DNA from: Russula earlei
Taxonomy: Eukaryota > Basidiomycota > Agaricomycetes > Russulales > Russulaceae
NCBI GenBank assembly: GCA_025769875.1
Contig: JAGFNK010000549.1
Location: 1-34,257 of the forward strand
DNA: 34,257 nt
Direction of reading: 5' to 3'
Part shown: one piece after another, positions 11,096-23,735 of the stretch
Numbering within the stretch: position 1 is the first letter of the stretch
Layout of the letters: each line of letters starts with the position of its first letter
Translations under genes and position numbers: made by a program
Notes under the pieces: model-generated
Database searches by the model: none
Seen by the model: only the letters and a program-made list of their open reading frames with translations
What the model was told of the DNA's origin: nothing

Positions 11096-11862
11096 ATGCC
11101 ACTCAATACGACGCCAAACCCCCTTCAACTTTCCTCCTATGAAGATATCAAAGAGAAATTTGTAATATTCTATGCTAGCCGTGATGAAAGCGGCACAATG
11201 TGGTGTCCGGTGCGTTGGTTTCACAACTAACCGAGGCACTGCCATGCCGCCCACCACCCAAGCAGTGGAAGGGGGCTGGATTGAATCGCTGAACCGCTTT
11301 TCAAATTTTGGATACGTATTCATGGCTTTGTTCACCGCGTGTGCTTATCCGCCGGTATCGCCGCCACCAGGATTGCCGCGAGGTTGAAGACCTCATCGCA
11401 CGCACTTTCGCCCCATCCGATGGCCCATCGGGACTGATCGTTTACGTTGGGCAGCGACCAGAGTGCGTCACGACCTCACCTACGTTCCCCACGTTCCCTT
11501 TTTCCCCCGATTCCGATCGGTCAGGAAGCAAAGCGGTGTCAGACCGCTCATGTCGCTGATCTTTAGATGGAAGACGGATGCCAATGTCTTCCGCTCGGCG
11601 CCGTGGCGGATTCGGTCTATACCGACGGTCGTTAAGCTGGAGAATGTGCGTGCTTTCGTCTTGTGGTTTCATATGCGTTTGTTTCTGGGGCGCGCTAGCG
11701 TCGTTCCGTGGACACGTTCTCCGGAGATGTGTCGTCACCGGTTGCTCACTTGTCACGAATCGTTTGCAGGCTACGGAGGTTGATCGGCTAGTGGAGGATG
11801 AGATCGTCAGCGGTCTCGCGGGGCTTGTCCGGTCGATCCTTCCTCCATCCTCTCGCAAGTAA
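11096..11862 (+). CDS. Thioredoxin-like protein, TXNDC17/TRP14 (DUF953) family
   Basis: Predicted small cytosolic thioredoxin-fold disulfide reductase. No single open frame shows it; four exons (11096-11209, 11371-11462, 11567-11645, 11770-11862) total 378 nt, giving 125 residues, the normal size of the family. The protein begins MPLNTTPNPLQLSSYEDIKE, runs through FVIFYASRDESGTMWCPDC with the family-specific WCPDC active site, then LIVYVGQRPEWK and the cis-proline segment IRSIPTVVKLE. The first intron (161 nt, longer than its neighbours) falls inside the active-site motif, between the codons for WCP and DC. Donors are GTGCGT at all three introns. Confidence 0.87.
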
Positions 11863-14394
11863 CGAAAGGTGAAAGGAGTGTCTGCTTGTCAGGCCCCGCT
11901 CGGGAGCGGAAAGCGAATTAGCCCTCCGTTTGATCTCATCATTGTTCGGCGTCGAGTCCATGCGAAACATATGTTGCGGAAGCTTTTGAGCTGCGCTGGA
12001 ATTTAATAAATATATCCGCCGAGGCTTGGAAGCCTCGGGGAGGAATCCTGGCAGCCGAACTGCGCCCACCCAATCTTGTTTGTGAGTTTAATGTGACGTG
12101 ATGGCAAGCCAGGTCCTGGTCCCTATCCTCTTTTGTCATCCTCTACGTGTTTGTCTACGGGCATGACGGACCCATGTGCTACGGTCGCTGGAGTGGCACC
12201 GCTTACTAGCCATATCCTTTCGCTGTTACCCGGAGATTGTTCCTCAAACTATTTGTCAACTGCATCGGACCAAGGAGCGTGCTTGACCTTTCATATCACA
12301 TCCTCTCTGATGGTCGTTTCTTTTTAGAAAACAAAAACATTCCAAACAGTGTGCGAGATAAGCTCCGTGCACATGCCTGATTCGTCTTAATGTCGCTCGT
12401 GTTGTGGATGAGGTACACGTCAGTCCATGTCTTCTCAACCTTGCAGCGGATCCAGTAATCTCCACGATTCGTTTCTTGTCACGGAGAGCTCAGGCACAAA
12501 CTCATGTTTTCTGGTGCCTCTTATCAGGCTTATCAAGCGGGCCGAATGTGAAGGTTTAAAATCCGAATATCACAATATACGGAGCGACTATACTGTATCA
12601 GAATCATGAGTGAGGTGAATGAGCGAGCGCAAACGCGTCTACTACGACAACAAGGAAGAGTCGTCCAGGGGTAATGGCACGTTTCCGTTCTGAGGTGAGA
12701 CGTGGTTTCTATATTGCTAGATTTACCTTTCGCAGGTGACGTCCTTTTGCTTCCGTGATCCGTAAGTGCATCATTCGTCCCTTTTGACAAGCGAGCCGAG
12801 GGCTGCACACAACTGGTCGGCCGTCTTTGAAACGGTGGCGTGCGGCACAGCATCCAGGTGCAGAAAACTCGATCGTGGCGGGGCCACGATGCGATTGCTT
12901 TGGGCAACGTTTCCCGCCGGCGAGTCATCTCAAGCTCCGGGCTCTGATTTTCTTCCCATGCCATTTCTTTCTCGGTGAATATCAGAAATCCACGGCGCGC
13001 TGACGGTCGGTGTAATGACTATACCCGTCCGAGTCAACCCCTGTCACATTGTTGGAGTGCTCGTCCGACCTTGACTATTCTTGGTCCATTCGCCAAGTAC
13101 TCACTTACGGGGATACAATAACAGACAATTGTTACTGCCCAAAGCCACAAGCCACTCTGATGTCCGTTCTGTGCGGTGGCGGTCAGAAAGCAGTGAATCG
13201 TTTATGTGCCTCGATACGACTTTGAAAAGCAACAGATTACCCCGCATAGTCATTTGTCTCTAACTCCGATGATGACGTGACTGAATGGCCACTGGAGTAC
13301 CTGCCCTGCCATCCACGGGACCTCATAGTTCCGTGATCGGTGTTCATCGTACTGGGCAGGGACCCCGTGGGTCGAATGCTGGAGACTACATGTACTAGTA
13401 TGTTCCCAAGAGAAGGGCAGGGGGCAGGGGGTCTAGGCTGTTGCGAGGAGGGTAGATCTCTTGACAAAACTAGCCGGCGTTGATCAGGATGAGACGAAAA
13501 CGAACCCGTCGGAGGTCATCACCGCACACGCACATGATCGTCACCGAGGGCTTTGGAGACGCCAGCCGTTCCGCCAGGCCAGCACCCTGGTTTCAGCGAG
13601 CAGATATGCCGTCAACCATCCGATCGCAACGTGCTCTGCTCCCGCCACGGGCCCCAACGTGCGGTCACAAGGCCACCTTGTATGGAGATAATTTATCTTA
13701 GATAGAATACATCTGTATCCTTGACGGTAGCCTAGATGGAGTGGAGCGCGACTCGCTCGTCGTGAGCAGCGGGAAACCCCGAAGGAGAATCAGCCGGGTC
13801 GCTTAAACCAAGACGGGGTGAGCGAACGAGCGAGCGAGCGGGCAGGGCGCAAGCTGCCAACCTGAAACGGTCTCTGTTCTCTTCAATCAAACCTAGGAGC
13901 GATCCCTCGATCCTCACTTGCAGCAAACGTTATCCTCTGCACTCCCTTGCTCACAGCACAGCGGCTCGCTCGAGTGTCCAACAAGCCAATCCCTCGGTCC
14001 CCGGAGCGGAATGGACTGCTCTGACTCACGTCAAACCAACCAACGACGCCCAAATTTCAAACTAAAACCCATACGCTGTGCTTCCTTGCCTGGTCCGGTG
14101 AGACTACACGCATGGAGATGAGATGAACACAGGAAATTGTCTCTCCCCCAATTCCCTACCAACTCGAACTCCCCCGTCAATGACCCTCCAAAGAAGGACA
14201 CGGGGGTTACGAGTACCTTGGTGGCACCGCTCCGTATTTAAGACCCTCTCCCCATCCTGATCATGTCTACCCATCATCATAGCTTACTCACCCCTCGTGC
14301 TCCATTCCCACCTTCCAACCGCAGCGCAGCGCATTAGCGTCTTTTTGTAGTTTTTGTTTTTCAAATTGCCCGGTTTAGCTCGCCCCTTCGAAAG
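11863..14394. other. 2.5-kb stretch without recognisable gene; promoter of the acetyltransferase at its end
   Basis: Open frames here are at most about 143 codons and show no domain I know; stop codons are spread over all frames. A small GAGC-type simple repeat lies near 13824-13841. The last ~200 nt look like a promoter and leader: a TATTTAA motif near 14235 and CT-rich runs before the ATG at 14395. Confidence 0.45.
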
Positions 14395-15759
14395 ATGCCC
14401 GGCCTCACTCCCGATCGCTCGTCCGCGAACATTCTCATCGTTCACCACCGCACTGCCGCTCACTTCCTGTCCGCGACCTTCCCCACGCTTCGCCGCCACG
14501 AAGAGTCGGCGAACATCGTGTTTGCCCACGCTCTCAAGCTTCTCGGAAGCGAGGCCGCCTTGACCGGATGCCACTTCACCAACGAGTCCGACGTCTGCAC
14601 GTGGTGGAAGCAGGAAACGCGTCTTGCACGACCGTTCTCGTCGTCATCATCGGCTTCATCCTCATCTTCATCGACAAATCACGTGATCTCAACCCGGTCC
14701 AGCCTCGCGACCGCCACTAATTTTGATGGTGATAATAATAACAATAAGAATTACGAGCCATTTTGGCTGACGGTATGGTCTTCTCCGTCTCCATTCGTCC
14801 CTCCGACGCTCGATGTCGTGTTGTCGTGTGTCAGCTGGACGCTGGGCGATTACCCCATATTTCTTTGGACGCCAAAGAGTCCCACCTCGCTGTCGCCCTC
14901 ATGGCTCGCCCCCCGCGTCGAGGTTCTCGCGGAGCGTCTCCTCGACATCGTGCCCCCCCAGCGCGTCTTCTCCATCTTCGGCATGACCCCGCTCGTCAAG
15001 TCGTTCACCCGGTACTGGTCCGACCTCGTCAAGTGCCCCATCGAGCTCGAGCCGTTCTACGCCGCGTACTACTCGTTCTGCAACCTGGAGACGTTCAAGG
15101 AGTCCGGCGAGCCCCTTCCGCGTGGAGATAGCATCCGCCGGGCCAAGGCGGAAGATCTGGCGGCGGTTGCTCAGCTCTGCAAGGAGTTCGCCGATGACAC
15201 AGTGCGTCCCCTCGTGCCCCTCTCTGCCCTGCACAATCCCGCGGTCTCCTAGGCCCTATTAAACCGCGCCATTTATAGGTATATTTTCCACTCGAAATTG
15301 ATGCTGCGACGAGTGAAGCTCGGGAGCTTATCTCAAACGGCCTCATTTGGATCTACGAGTCCGGAAGGAGAAGTCACCTCTATATGTGCCGTCACCCGTA
15401 GCACCCAGAATGTCTCTGCCATTACCAAGGTATACACGACGCCCAAATGGAGACGTCGGGGATTTGCAGAGCATCTCGTCCGCAATGTTACCAGGCGGTT
15501 CGTGGTCGTCGCCCATCATTTTCCCCTTCCTCCCGTTTCGGGCACGCGCTGACTTTTTTCACCTTATGCCGTCACATACAGCCTTTTGATCGATTGCGGA
15601 AAGCGCAGCGTGACCCTTTACGTTGGGCACAACAATAGCGCGCAGCGGGTCTACGACCGTGTCGGATTCGTCGGCTTGTGCGGAAAGGAGAAGGCGAACG
15701 GCGTAGAGGATTCTCTGGAGCTTGGTTTGGTGACCGGTGGGCTAAGGGGTCACTGGTGA
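14395..15759 (+). CDS. GNAT-type N-acetyltransferase, frame broken
   Basis: Predicted acetyl-CoA-dependent acetyltransferase of the GNAT fold; substrate unknown. Exons: 14395-15201, 15279-15497 and 15582-15759. The N-terminal half carries a serine run (SSSSSASSSSSS) and an Asp/Asn-rich insert (DGDNNNNKN). The C-terminal half has the GNAT order: RRAKAEDLAAVAQLCKEF, LISNGLIWIYESG, then GEVTSICAVTR, ITKVYTTPKWRRRGFAEHLV (acetyl-CoA loop) and VTLYVGHNNSAQRVYDRVGF. Between IWIYESG and GEVTS the reading frame slips by one base near 15361-15368, which breaks the ORF. An alternative is a 56-nt intron from GTGAAG at 15312 to 15367, which restores frame but removes the conserved LIWIYE strand. I favour an insertion or a base error. 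Confidence 0.75.
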
Positions 15760-18700
15760 ACGTGAACTTTTCGTCAATTGCAGCCACTCGCGGATTAATT
15801 ATACAGACTAGTCCATATTGCTCTTCCCTAGTCCCCCGCCTCAGCTGCCTCAGTCAGCGAGCGCCCCGGGCCTTAATTGTATCAATAGACCCATTCCTGT
15901 GAATATATATTCTCACGTATAGCCATCGGTACGGCACACAAATGTCCTAATGACCGTCAGATGAGAAGCTTCTTTGAGGAAAAAAAAGGTAGCCCATAAC
16001 CCCGGTTCCCTAAAGTGGGAAGGAGGAAATCACCCAGAAGATGACATACAGTCCGACCATACGGTTCGTGCCCAGAGCCTCGCGGAGATCCGGTGAAGGG
16101 CTACCATTCTGATCTCGGTTCTGTTCTGCGGGTCCATTCAGGTCAGGACTTATCGTCATCGCACGCACTGAACGTCCAACCCCCCTGGCGAATACGGATC
16201 GCAATGTGCCGTTCCCATCGTTGTGCGGATGTAGCACCAACAATAAGATCCCTAACCTAACGTGAAGCAGTTAGTTACGCCATTGATGCCAACCGGGCAA
16301 CGCGCAGCACGGAACGCGCTTTGCGCCTGGCGTGGTTCACAGTATCGCCGCGTCGCTCCCTGGACCTTCCCCCACTCCTCCACGTTTTTCTCAGATCGCG
16401 GTGATGTCGCCGATCAGACCAAAGCATCACTCACGCTAGGCGAGGTGCGGTACTGTGTGTTCCAGACCTGCAAGCAGGTCCGATGCCCGTGGGTTCCCAG
16501 ATGCGCGGGGTACTCCTAGGTCGCACGAATTTGGCATCGACGGCCCCCTCTTCTGTGTGGAAAATGCTCTACTTACACACCGCAAGCCCGCGCAGAACTC
16601 TACTGCGCCACCCGCGTTCTCTTTTACCCGTGTGCTTAGACAGCTGTCAGCTGGCCCCAGCGGAACGGATCCTCCCGGATCCCTCACACGCCCATGAACA
16701 GAGATGCGGATCCATCCCCAGTAACTCGGTCCGTGACTCCAGCGGTGTTTCTGCGACCACGCCTCCCCAGTTCGCGTAGAACAGGACGTTCCCACGGGGT
16801 AACATCAGGAATCCTTCGTCCGGATATTAATATTTTGCCTGTTGTTGGACGGACGAACACCGCAGATGGGTCACGGAAGTAAGCTAGTATCTTGACTACA
16901 GCCAGCGGCGATCTGTGTGGGTTATCGAAGGGATGCTTCCGTAGACCCAAACTGGGCCAATTCCAGAAGGCAGAATCCGGCGCTGGGTGAGGATGCATCT
17001 GTGAAAGGCGGCGGAGCGGGCCATGGGTAATTGAAGTAGCTGATGCAATCGCCGTCGAGTCCGCGAGGCATCCAGCCATCTCTCTGACGTCGTGTGAAGC
17101 TCTGTGTGGTTCATAGTTCACTACGTCTTATAGGAAACGTCTTACGCATGGAATGACTACCTCCGAGGATATGAGATCCTGAAAAGGTTCATGAGTTGGG
17201 ATACCATCTTCATGTAGAAGGTTGCAATGCAATGACCCCGGAACCATACAGACAAGAGAGGTGATCCAGGAACCGATAACTTTGACCTTCCTTCACATCC
17301 CGTTCGGCCTCATCACGTACTGTATCACTTTGTCGTCAGACAACGACCCCGTTGCTCTACGAGTCGCCGTACTCGGTCGTAGTTGAAAAGCCGGGCGAAG
17401 GAGGGCGCTCTTTTTACCACGTTCCAGAGGTCGCTGCTATGTCAGCAAATGGGCATGCGATCAGTAATGATGCCGTGCAAATCGTGTTGTCTGATCGTCC
17501 GGCAAAGACCAGAACTTTGGTGTCATTCAGACCACGTACAGCCTGAACAATGTGGCATCCGGATTGCGACCCAGTACCTCCAGAGAACGCATCGAACGGC
17601 GACAGACAGATGACCGTTTTCTCTTGTCCGAACAAAAAGAACCAACTTGATTTCCGCCGATGTCAATCACCCCCAAGGGAGTAGAAAGTAGAAGGTTACT
17701 GCGCCCGACGTTTCATGGGTAAGGTTGGGGTATCCAGGCAGTTATCAAACCCTCAAACTGTCATCAAACCCTCAGTCAGACCTCGTCCCCGTACTCTCCT
17801 GTGCTCCATATCAACAACACATATGGTACCGGCCCTTGTGGGCCACTCACCCGGGACCTCGCAGCATTCATTACCGACTAGATGGCTCGTTTACGGTATC
17901 TCAAATCCGATAAGGCAGTCGTGCATGGAGAAACCTGGCGTTGTCCTTGGTATCTGAAGCAATAGAAGGTTTGCGATCTAACCGCGCCAATGCCGTGAAA
18001 AGACCGGACTTAATTTCAACAAGCGACGAGTACCCACCCGTAGGCCATTTCATTCAGCCATTATGGAGAGCCGAAGCCGTAAGAAATACGTGGTAAGCAT
18101 GACAACAACGGAGACCGTAAGCCAGCGGTTAAAATGTCGTATGGCCCACACAGGTAGAGATTTGCACTGCGGAGATTTCAACCGGACATGGAAGGGGAGA
18201 TAATTGAATTGACTGTGTGAGTGAAACGTGAGGTATGACTCGCACAACATAATGGAGGGCAGTGGAGGAGAGACGAAGAGTGATGGAGATGAAACTGATT
18301 ACTTGGTAGTACGGTAAGGTTAGGTCTTCGAGTCTTCGAGCAACCTGTTCAACTCGCTGCGGAATCATCGTATTCTGGAAGCTGATCTCCAGTTGTCGTA
18401 GCCGCATTGCGTCGTTCCTCGGCCACCATGACCCACCTTCAATGCAGATGATGGTAAGAATGAGCCGTCCATATCGCTCGCAGGTCTTGTCCATACAACG
18501 GATTGCGTTACTGAAGCATGGGTGGTGTTTATTATGAGAACCGATAGTGTCTTATTTTCGCTCGCGGGTCTCGGAAGTGATGATGACAGGCTTGCTTGCC
18601 TGACTTCCGGCGGCGGTACCTGCCATATGGCTTATCCTCATCCCCTTACATCACCCTCAGGCTGTAGCCACGACGTAACGTCGACCCGGCATCGGCAGTC

Positions 18701-21007
18701 GCATCCACCGCGACCGACTGGAAGGGATTGTGGTGTCAACTCCCTCTTGGCCCAGTATGTCCATTTCAAGGCATCTCCCACACTGGCACAGACGAGTTCA
18801 TGTAGTTGTTCCTTTGTCCCAAGCTATTCCTCGATTTGTACGAATAGCATCCTCTTTGTGGATTCTATATTAACTGGCCCTCGGCACGGAGAAATCCACG
18901 AGGTCCAACACTCACCACGGCATCCTAAGTAACGCGCATGGTCTGACAGTCTTTCCCTCTTCCTTGGACCAGCATGCTAACCCGGTGGGTGTTTATGTCC
19001 AAACAAGGTCAATCAGAGCTCTGCACGTGATGCCCTAACCTTGCGCGCTCTCTCGTACTTCTTGTGCGGCTCCTGACTTCACTGGCATTAACGATCGGCC
19101 AAAGGAATTTCGCCCCAAGCGATGCTTCTTGTGCTTCTGTTTTTCCGCGTCGCTCGTCATTCTCGCTTCTTTCCTGTCTATGTCTCGGTACCGCTTCCCT
19201 TCATGCCGCTGCTGCCCTCCGGAAAATCTTCCAATGGCCCAGATCACGGCATAGCGACGGATGTTTGGCACCTCGCTCCAATCGCACCGATGTCCGGACG
19301 AGAATGATTTGTCATTCTCCGCCGCGGCATGAGGGAAGCTCAATGACGAGGAACATAGTCGCCGTCATCTTGAACTGGTAACGTGCGACATGTCGCCTCT
19401 CTCATATGTGGTTTGGAGCTGAATTCAATCATGAAACGCATCATGGCGTGGCACTACAACCCGAACGTTCTGAAATATCTGGTGTGCCATATACAACGCC
19501 GCCGTCATGACCGCCTTTTTTCCGACACCGCTGCAGGGACATTATGCCGACATCTTGTTCGGATGCAAAATTTTGAGATCATTAACTCGATGGAGATCAT
19601 ATTCATCGCTCACGTTTTTGATGCTCACAGTCTGATGCAGGACGTTCTATTGTTTGAGCAATCATTTTCCGAGCACGTTGCAGATGCCGTTCCGGGATGA
19701 CGACTATTTGATTCTTCCGGGTGTTATCTAGACGGTTCACTCATGTGTCACGAAGCTCGAATGGCCGAGTAACCGCTTACTGCGCATCTATTCATGATCG
19801 TTTATTCAACGACCCCCGGGCAGCGTACATGGACAACTTGAACGGCATTCCCCATACATCGTTTCCATGGCTAGGACATAGGACTGTCATGTGCTAGTCT
19901 CTTGCCTTGTTATCGCAGGAAGACGTGAAGATGACAGAGAACAAATTTCCAGTCCTGAGAAATTACCCCCATCTGAACAAGGGATCGAATCCGGTGATGT
20001 TCAAGTTTTCACATCGAGTTCCAACGGCTACAAGCAGAATCAGAAGCACATCAACGGCGTACTCCGTCCCATTTGTGGGATTGCACCCCTATAATATGTC
20101 CTATGCTCGTGGCATATTATTACTTGGAAACTCTTATTGGCGGTGATAGCTCGGCATACGACAAGCGCGTGACTGACGGACAGCTCCCGGTCACCTCTCG
20201 ACAGGAGAAAAGTGTCATCTGCCCTGCCTCGTGGACTTGCGGCATGTTTTGGCCGATAGTGGTTGTTTGAAACTGCGGTTGTCTTGTCCAGAAAAGATGC
20301 CAAGCACTCATTCAACCATGCTCAGGATATGCTGCAATCGAAATTGTGCGAGTTTTTGTAGACGACAAGGGGTACTTTTTTATTTTCTCCCCTTTGATAC
20401 TACGCTCCCAAGTCTTTCAGCGTTCTCTGGGGGGGTGCCCTTCTCGTTGTTGAGTGGATGCAGGTCAAGACGATACCAAACGTTTGGACATGCTGCTTGA
20501 CGTCTTCAAACTCCACTCTGACATACAGCTCGCTTTATTGTGACAGAACATATTTTCCGAGCATGCATATCCAAGACATTATTATGATGACTGGATGAGT
20601 CCGGGCTGACTACCCGGTCGGATGCTGATAACCTCAGGACCTTTTGGAAAACTTCCCTGCTTTCCGGTTCACTTTGCAAGGATAGGAAATGCGCTTGCTG
20701 TCGGCCGCCGTGGATCTAAGTCCGCTGCAGGATATTTCTGGGAACGTCTTACTGGAGATAGAAAGGGAATGTGGACTGTATTTGTAGTGTAGATAAGAGG
20801 GTACGGTATGACGATTAGACAAATGGAGACTTTGAATGACTCTGGTGCAGTGAAAGTGATTACGTCAAAAGCAAGGCGGGGTGGATGACCGAACCGAGGA
20901 TCGAATCACAGCTCTCCGAAATTGCAACCTCAACCCTCACAAATTCCTCGCTCTCAGAGGCACTCCCTCGCTCATTTTGACATTCTCATATCGACTCGCG
21001 AGTCCCC
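15760..21007. other. 5.2-kb region with no gene I can name
   Basis: Frames are broken throughout; the longest is 145 codons (16684-17121, minus). Several minus-strand stretches look faintly protein-like: 16684-17121 (PTTGKILISGRRIPDVTPW), 17414-17635 (RGLNDTKVLVFAGRSDNT) and 18129-18494 (AMRLRQLEISFQNTMIPQRV). None gives a domain I recognise. Old, decayed genes or transposon remains are possible. No tRNA, rRNA or tandem array was noticed. Confidence 0.4.
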
Positions 21008-22241
21008 ATGCTTGTTCATTTAACCTCCAATATTCCCCGCCGCGTAGTGCCCGGTGCCCGACGTGCTATTTCTGTACAGGTACCTGCCTCGCCCCGCGCC
21101 AGATCCCGCGCGCTAACAGTATCGGCCGTCCACGCGCAGTCCCTCTTGCACGGCTCGAAAGAGAGTAACGAGGCTGGTGACCACGAAATACAAGGCCACT
21201 CACGCCTCATTGCGCGTGGCAAGTATCTTCATGGCATAGAGGGTGCGTCACACGCGTGTATGAAAAAGTGTCCAACTTGGGTATCATGTTGTTCGCAGTT
21301 CACCGAGTGAAGCCGGACACTGTCAAGGAGTATAAGAAAGCCGCGTACGTCCATGTTCAACGTAGATTATGAGCGCGGAGGTTGTTCATCACACGTAGCG
21401 AGCGTTATTATACCGGTCTGCGGGACGACCCGGAACTTCGGGTCAAGCTCTCGGGTAATTTTGAGGCCATCGTCGGGGAACAGGACACGTTTTGTGCGTG
21501 CTCTCATTTGTGGATCATCAGTACGATGCTCATTCTCCCTAGACCACGTCCTTGAGTACGAAAATCACTCTGGCTTGGACAATGCATGGAAGAGGATTCC
21601 CGGTTCGGAGGTTTGTCGAGCATTGCCGTGTGCCACCTTTTGAACGGTACCCGCTCATTCTTTCCTAGCATGAGAGGGCCCACGATGCCCTGAGACCTTT
21701 TCTTCAATCCCGCGCGACCCAGCTTGCGCAAGAATTCGCTTTCCTGCCGACTTCTCCGCCGCATGAGGAAGGCGGCATCTTTGAGTTACGCGCGTACCAG
21801 CTGAACCCTGGGACGCTGCTCGAGTGGGAAGCTACGTGGTACGTTTTCTGGCTCGTGTTTGACGACCGTGTAACCAATCGCGTAATACAACCAAGGCGTA
21901 AAGGTATTGAGGCCCGCAAGAAATTCCTCCAGCCTGTTGGTGCATGGTATGCACATATGGGTCGACTGCACCAGGTGTATCATCTCTGGCAGTATCCGTA
22001 CGTACCCTCCATCCGCCTCACCCAGAGCTGACATATACTCCTGGCCTTGCAGAAACCTCGAGACGCGTAAGGAGACGCGCGAAAGTGCATGGCAGCTGGA
22101 TGGCTGGGCAGGCACTGTTCACAAGGCGCGTCTTTATATTTCCGTTTGTCACTTGGTTGACCCAGCCTACAGACTTCTCAATTGGCAAGGACGATGGATT
22201 CGCTCATATTGACGCCGCTATCTTTCAGTCCGCTTAAATGA
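21008..22241 (+). CDS. NIPSNAP-family protein
   Basis: NIPSNAP proteins are mitochondrial; in animals they mark damaged mitochondria, and the fungal role is unclear. Eight exons (21008-21242, 21299-21344, 21399-21493, 21543-21610, 21669-21838, 21896-21997, 22053-22125, 22173-22241) give 285 residues in frame. The first ~45 residues are Arg/Ser/Ala-rich without acidic residues, like a mitochondrial presequence. Two ferredoxin-like repeats follow: YLHGIEVHRVKPDTVKEYKK with ETF-like EAIVGEQDTFYHVLEYEN, and FELRAYQLNPGTLLEWEATW with LHQVYHLWQYPNLETRKETR. The C-terminus ends SLILTPLSFSPLK, the hallmark PL..SPL ending of the family. The last intron must start with GC (22126, GCGCGT) to reach this ending; a GT donor three bases later gives a different, non-family tail. 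Confidence 0.87.
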
Positions 22242-23199
22242 CGGGAAGACTAAAGCCAGCGGTGTTTGTTGTGCGGAGGCACTGTTTGGACATCCCGAGT
22301 TGTGTACCACTTGAAAACGGGTTAATTTACTGACTAGACCAACGAATTCGAGAATCAACTGCATCTTTCCAAGTGATACTAGTGCTGGTGCTCCCTCCTC
22401 CAGAACAACACATGCGCACACATGGTTGGCCGGGGCATGACTTTCGCACCTGGCGTTCCCACACTGAGAGCCTAATAATGGTGGAGGGAAAATGAAAAAT
22501 GAAAACGAAACGTGTGTTACAACATTTTCGGTCGGTCCGTCATCCGCCACGCGGTGCCCAAAATACCAGACGTCGTCCGTTCTTGAGCAACCGCTGCTGA
22601 CTTTTTAAACCTGGAAACACTGTCCTTTGTTCTTCGAGAGCTGGCGCCCGTATTCCAAGAAAGCCAAAACGCTTTAAGCGACAGAGTTTTCTGACGTGAA
22701 ACCTGTCATCTTCGAGTCCATATCGATGTTACCCTCACCTGAATATTGACGCCACCGTGTAGGCTAGATGAGAGGGATGACGGCGCCGAGCTCCAGAATT
22801 TCCCACTGCAGAAAACGGGCCAGAGGACTGTCCAATGTCTTCATCAGTGCGTAATGGATGTCACACCACTTGCTATTCATCTTCTGAATGGCTTTCTCCG
22901 TTGCCTTAGGCCAGAAGCATATTGGGGGTGAATTGATGCCATTTCACGATCCCGTCGTCTGTGGCTAATTATTCTCGGTTTCCTCCAGGCTCGGATGCCC
23001 TGCCAAAGCTTCACGACGAGAATGGTATTCGCCCTCTCCTCAATTGATATCCCACGCTCGACCGGATGCCCGGCTAGTGTTCACCAAGCAATCAAAGACG
23101 TGGTGATGTGAGTTAGATTGCACTCTACTTGTCTGTGATCTGCAAAATCCCAGTAATAGTTATAGTGATGAATCATGCACTGTTGTGTGGTAGAATGCG
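22242..23199. other. Intergenic, no gene seen
   Basis: 958 nt between the 3' ends of the convergent NIPSNAP and small-secreted-protein genes. Only short frames (up to 110 codons, minus, 22218-22550) with no recognisable motif. Confidence 0.4.
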
Positions 23200-23735
23200 C
23201 TAAATGCCAGCTGCACCGCGGAAGCGTGTCCAGGAGCGTGTGGGGGTACATAGTTCACACTCGTGCTTTGGTGGCGCGTACTTTTCCAACCTCGACCACA
23301 GAGCACAGTGAACATACACCTCGTCGTCTAGAAACTTCTTTATCTCCTCGGTAGGGTTCTTCTGCTGCATTTCCCGGAACTCGTTCATTTGCTTATCCGA
23401 TTTTTCAAGATATTGGACGTGCATATCTGTCAGTCTAGGGTGCTGAGTGGTATCTTCTCCGTGCTTCTCTGACTCCTTTCCCAGTTGCTTCCATGATGTG
23501 TGCAACTTATCATACGCCGAAGTCACGGCCTCCCGGTCCTTAGGGTCCCAGTCATTTATTGAACCCAGCTGCCGCTGCTGCTGCACCTGCCTGTTGGACC
23601 CAGAAACGTGATCTCTGCATGGTAAAGTTAACAAGAACTCGAAGCGAAGAGGTCGGCGTACCCTGAAGGAACCGCGAACAATGGAGCGATGCCAACAGCA
23701 AGGCAGAATATGGTAAAAATAGAGAAATTTCGCAT
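23200..23735 (-). CDS. Small secreted protein, unknown family
   Basis: Two exons, 23735-23662 and 23614-23200, joined by a 47-nt intron (GTACGC to CAG), give 162 residues. The first ~20 residues (MRNFSIFTIFCLAVGIAPLF) are a signal peptide with a likely cut near AVPSG. The mature part is hydrophilic and helix-like: QQQRQLGSINDWDPKDRE, YDKLHTSWKQLGKESEKHG, LEKSDKQMNEFREMQQ, followed by a short Cys-containing tail (HCALW, HECELC). No domain is recognised. A TATA-like box (TATAAATA on the minus strand, plus positions 23894-23901) lies about 160 nt upstream of the start. The start was chosen because it is the only one that provides a signal peptide; the intronless frame starting at 23634 lacks it. 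Confidence 0.62.

Noticed and set aside
12533..12964. 143-codon minus-strand frame
   Set aside because: Composition looks random (Arg/Ser/Thr-rich), with no motif or signal peptide.
16248..16262. CCTAACCTAA-like sequence resembling telomere repeats
   Set aside because: Only about two imperfect units; chance match.
16684..17121. 145-codon minus-strand frame, longest in the silent region
   Set aside because: No domain recognised, and flanking frames do not extend it by plausible introns.
18129..18494. Minus-strand frame with RLRQLEISFQNTMIPQRVEQ, resembling the leucine-rich part of a fungal F-box protein
   Set aside because: No F-box, no continuing exons and no clear splice sites; the likeness is too vague.
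22130..22237. Alternative NIPSNAP ending using a GT donor
   Set aside because: Its tail (FSIGKDDGFAHIDAAIFQSA) lacks the family ending, which the GC donor restores exactly.
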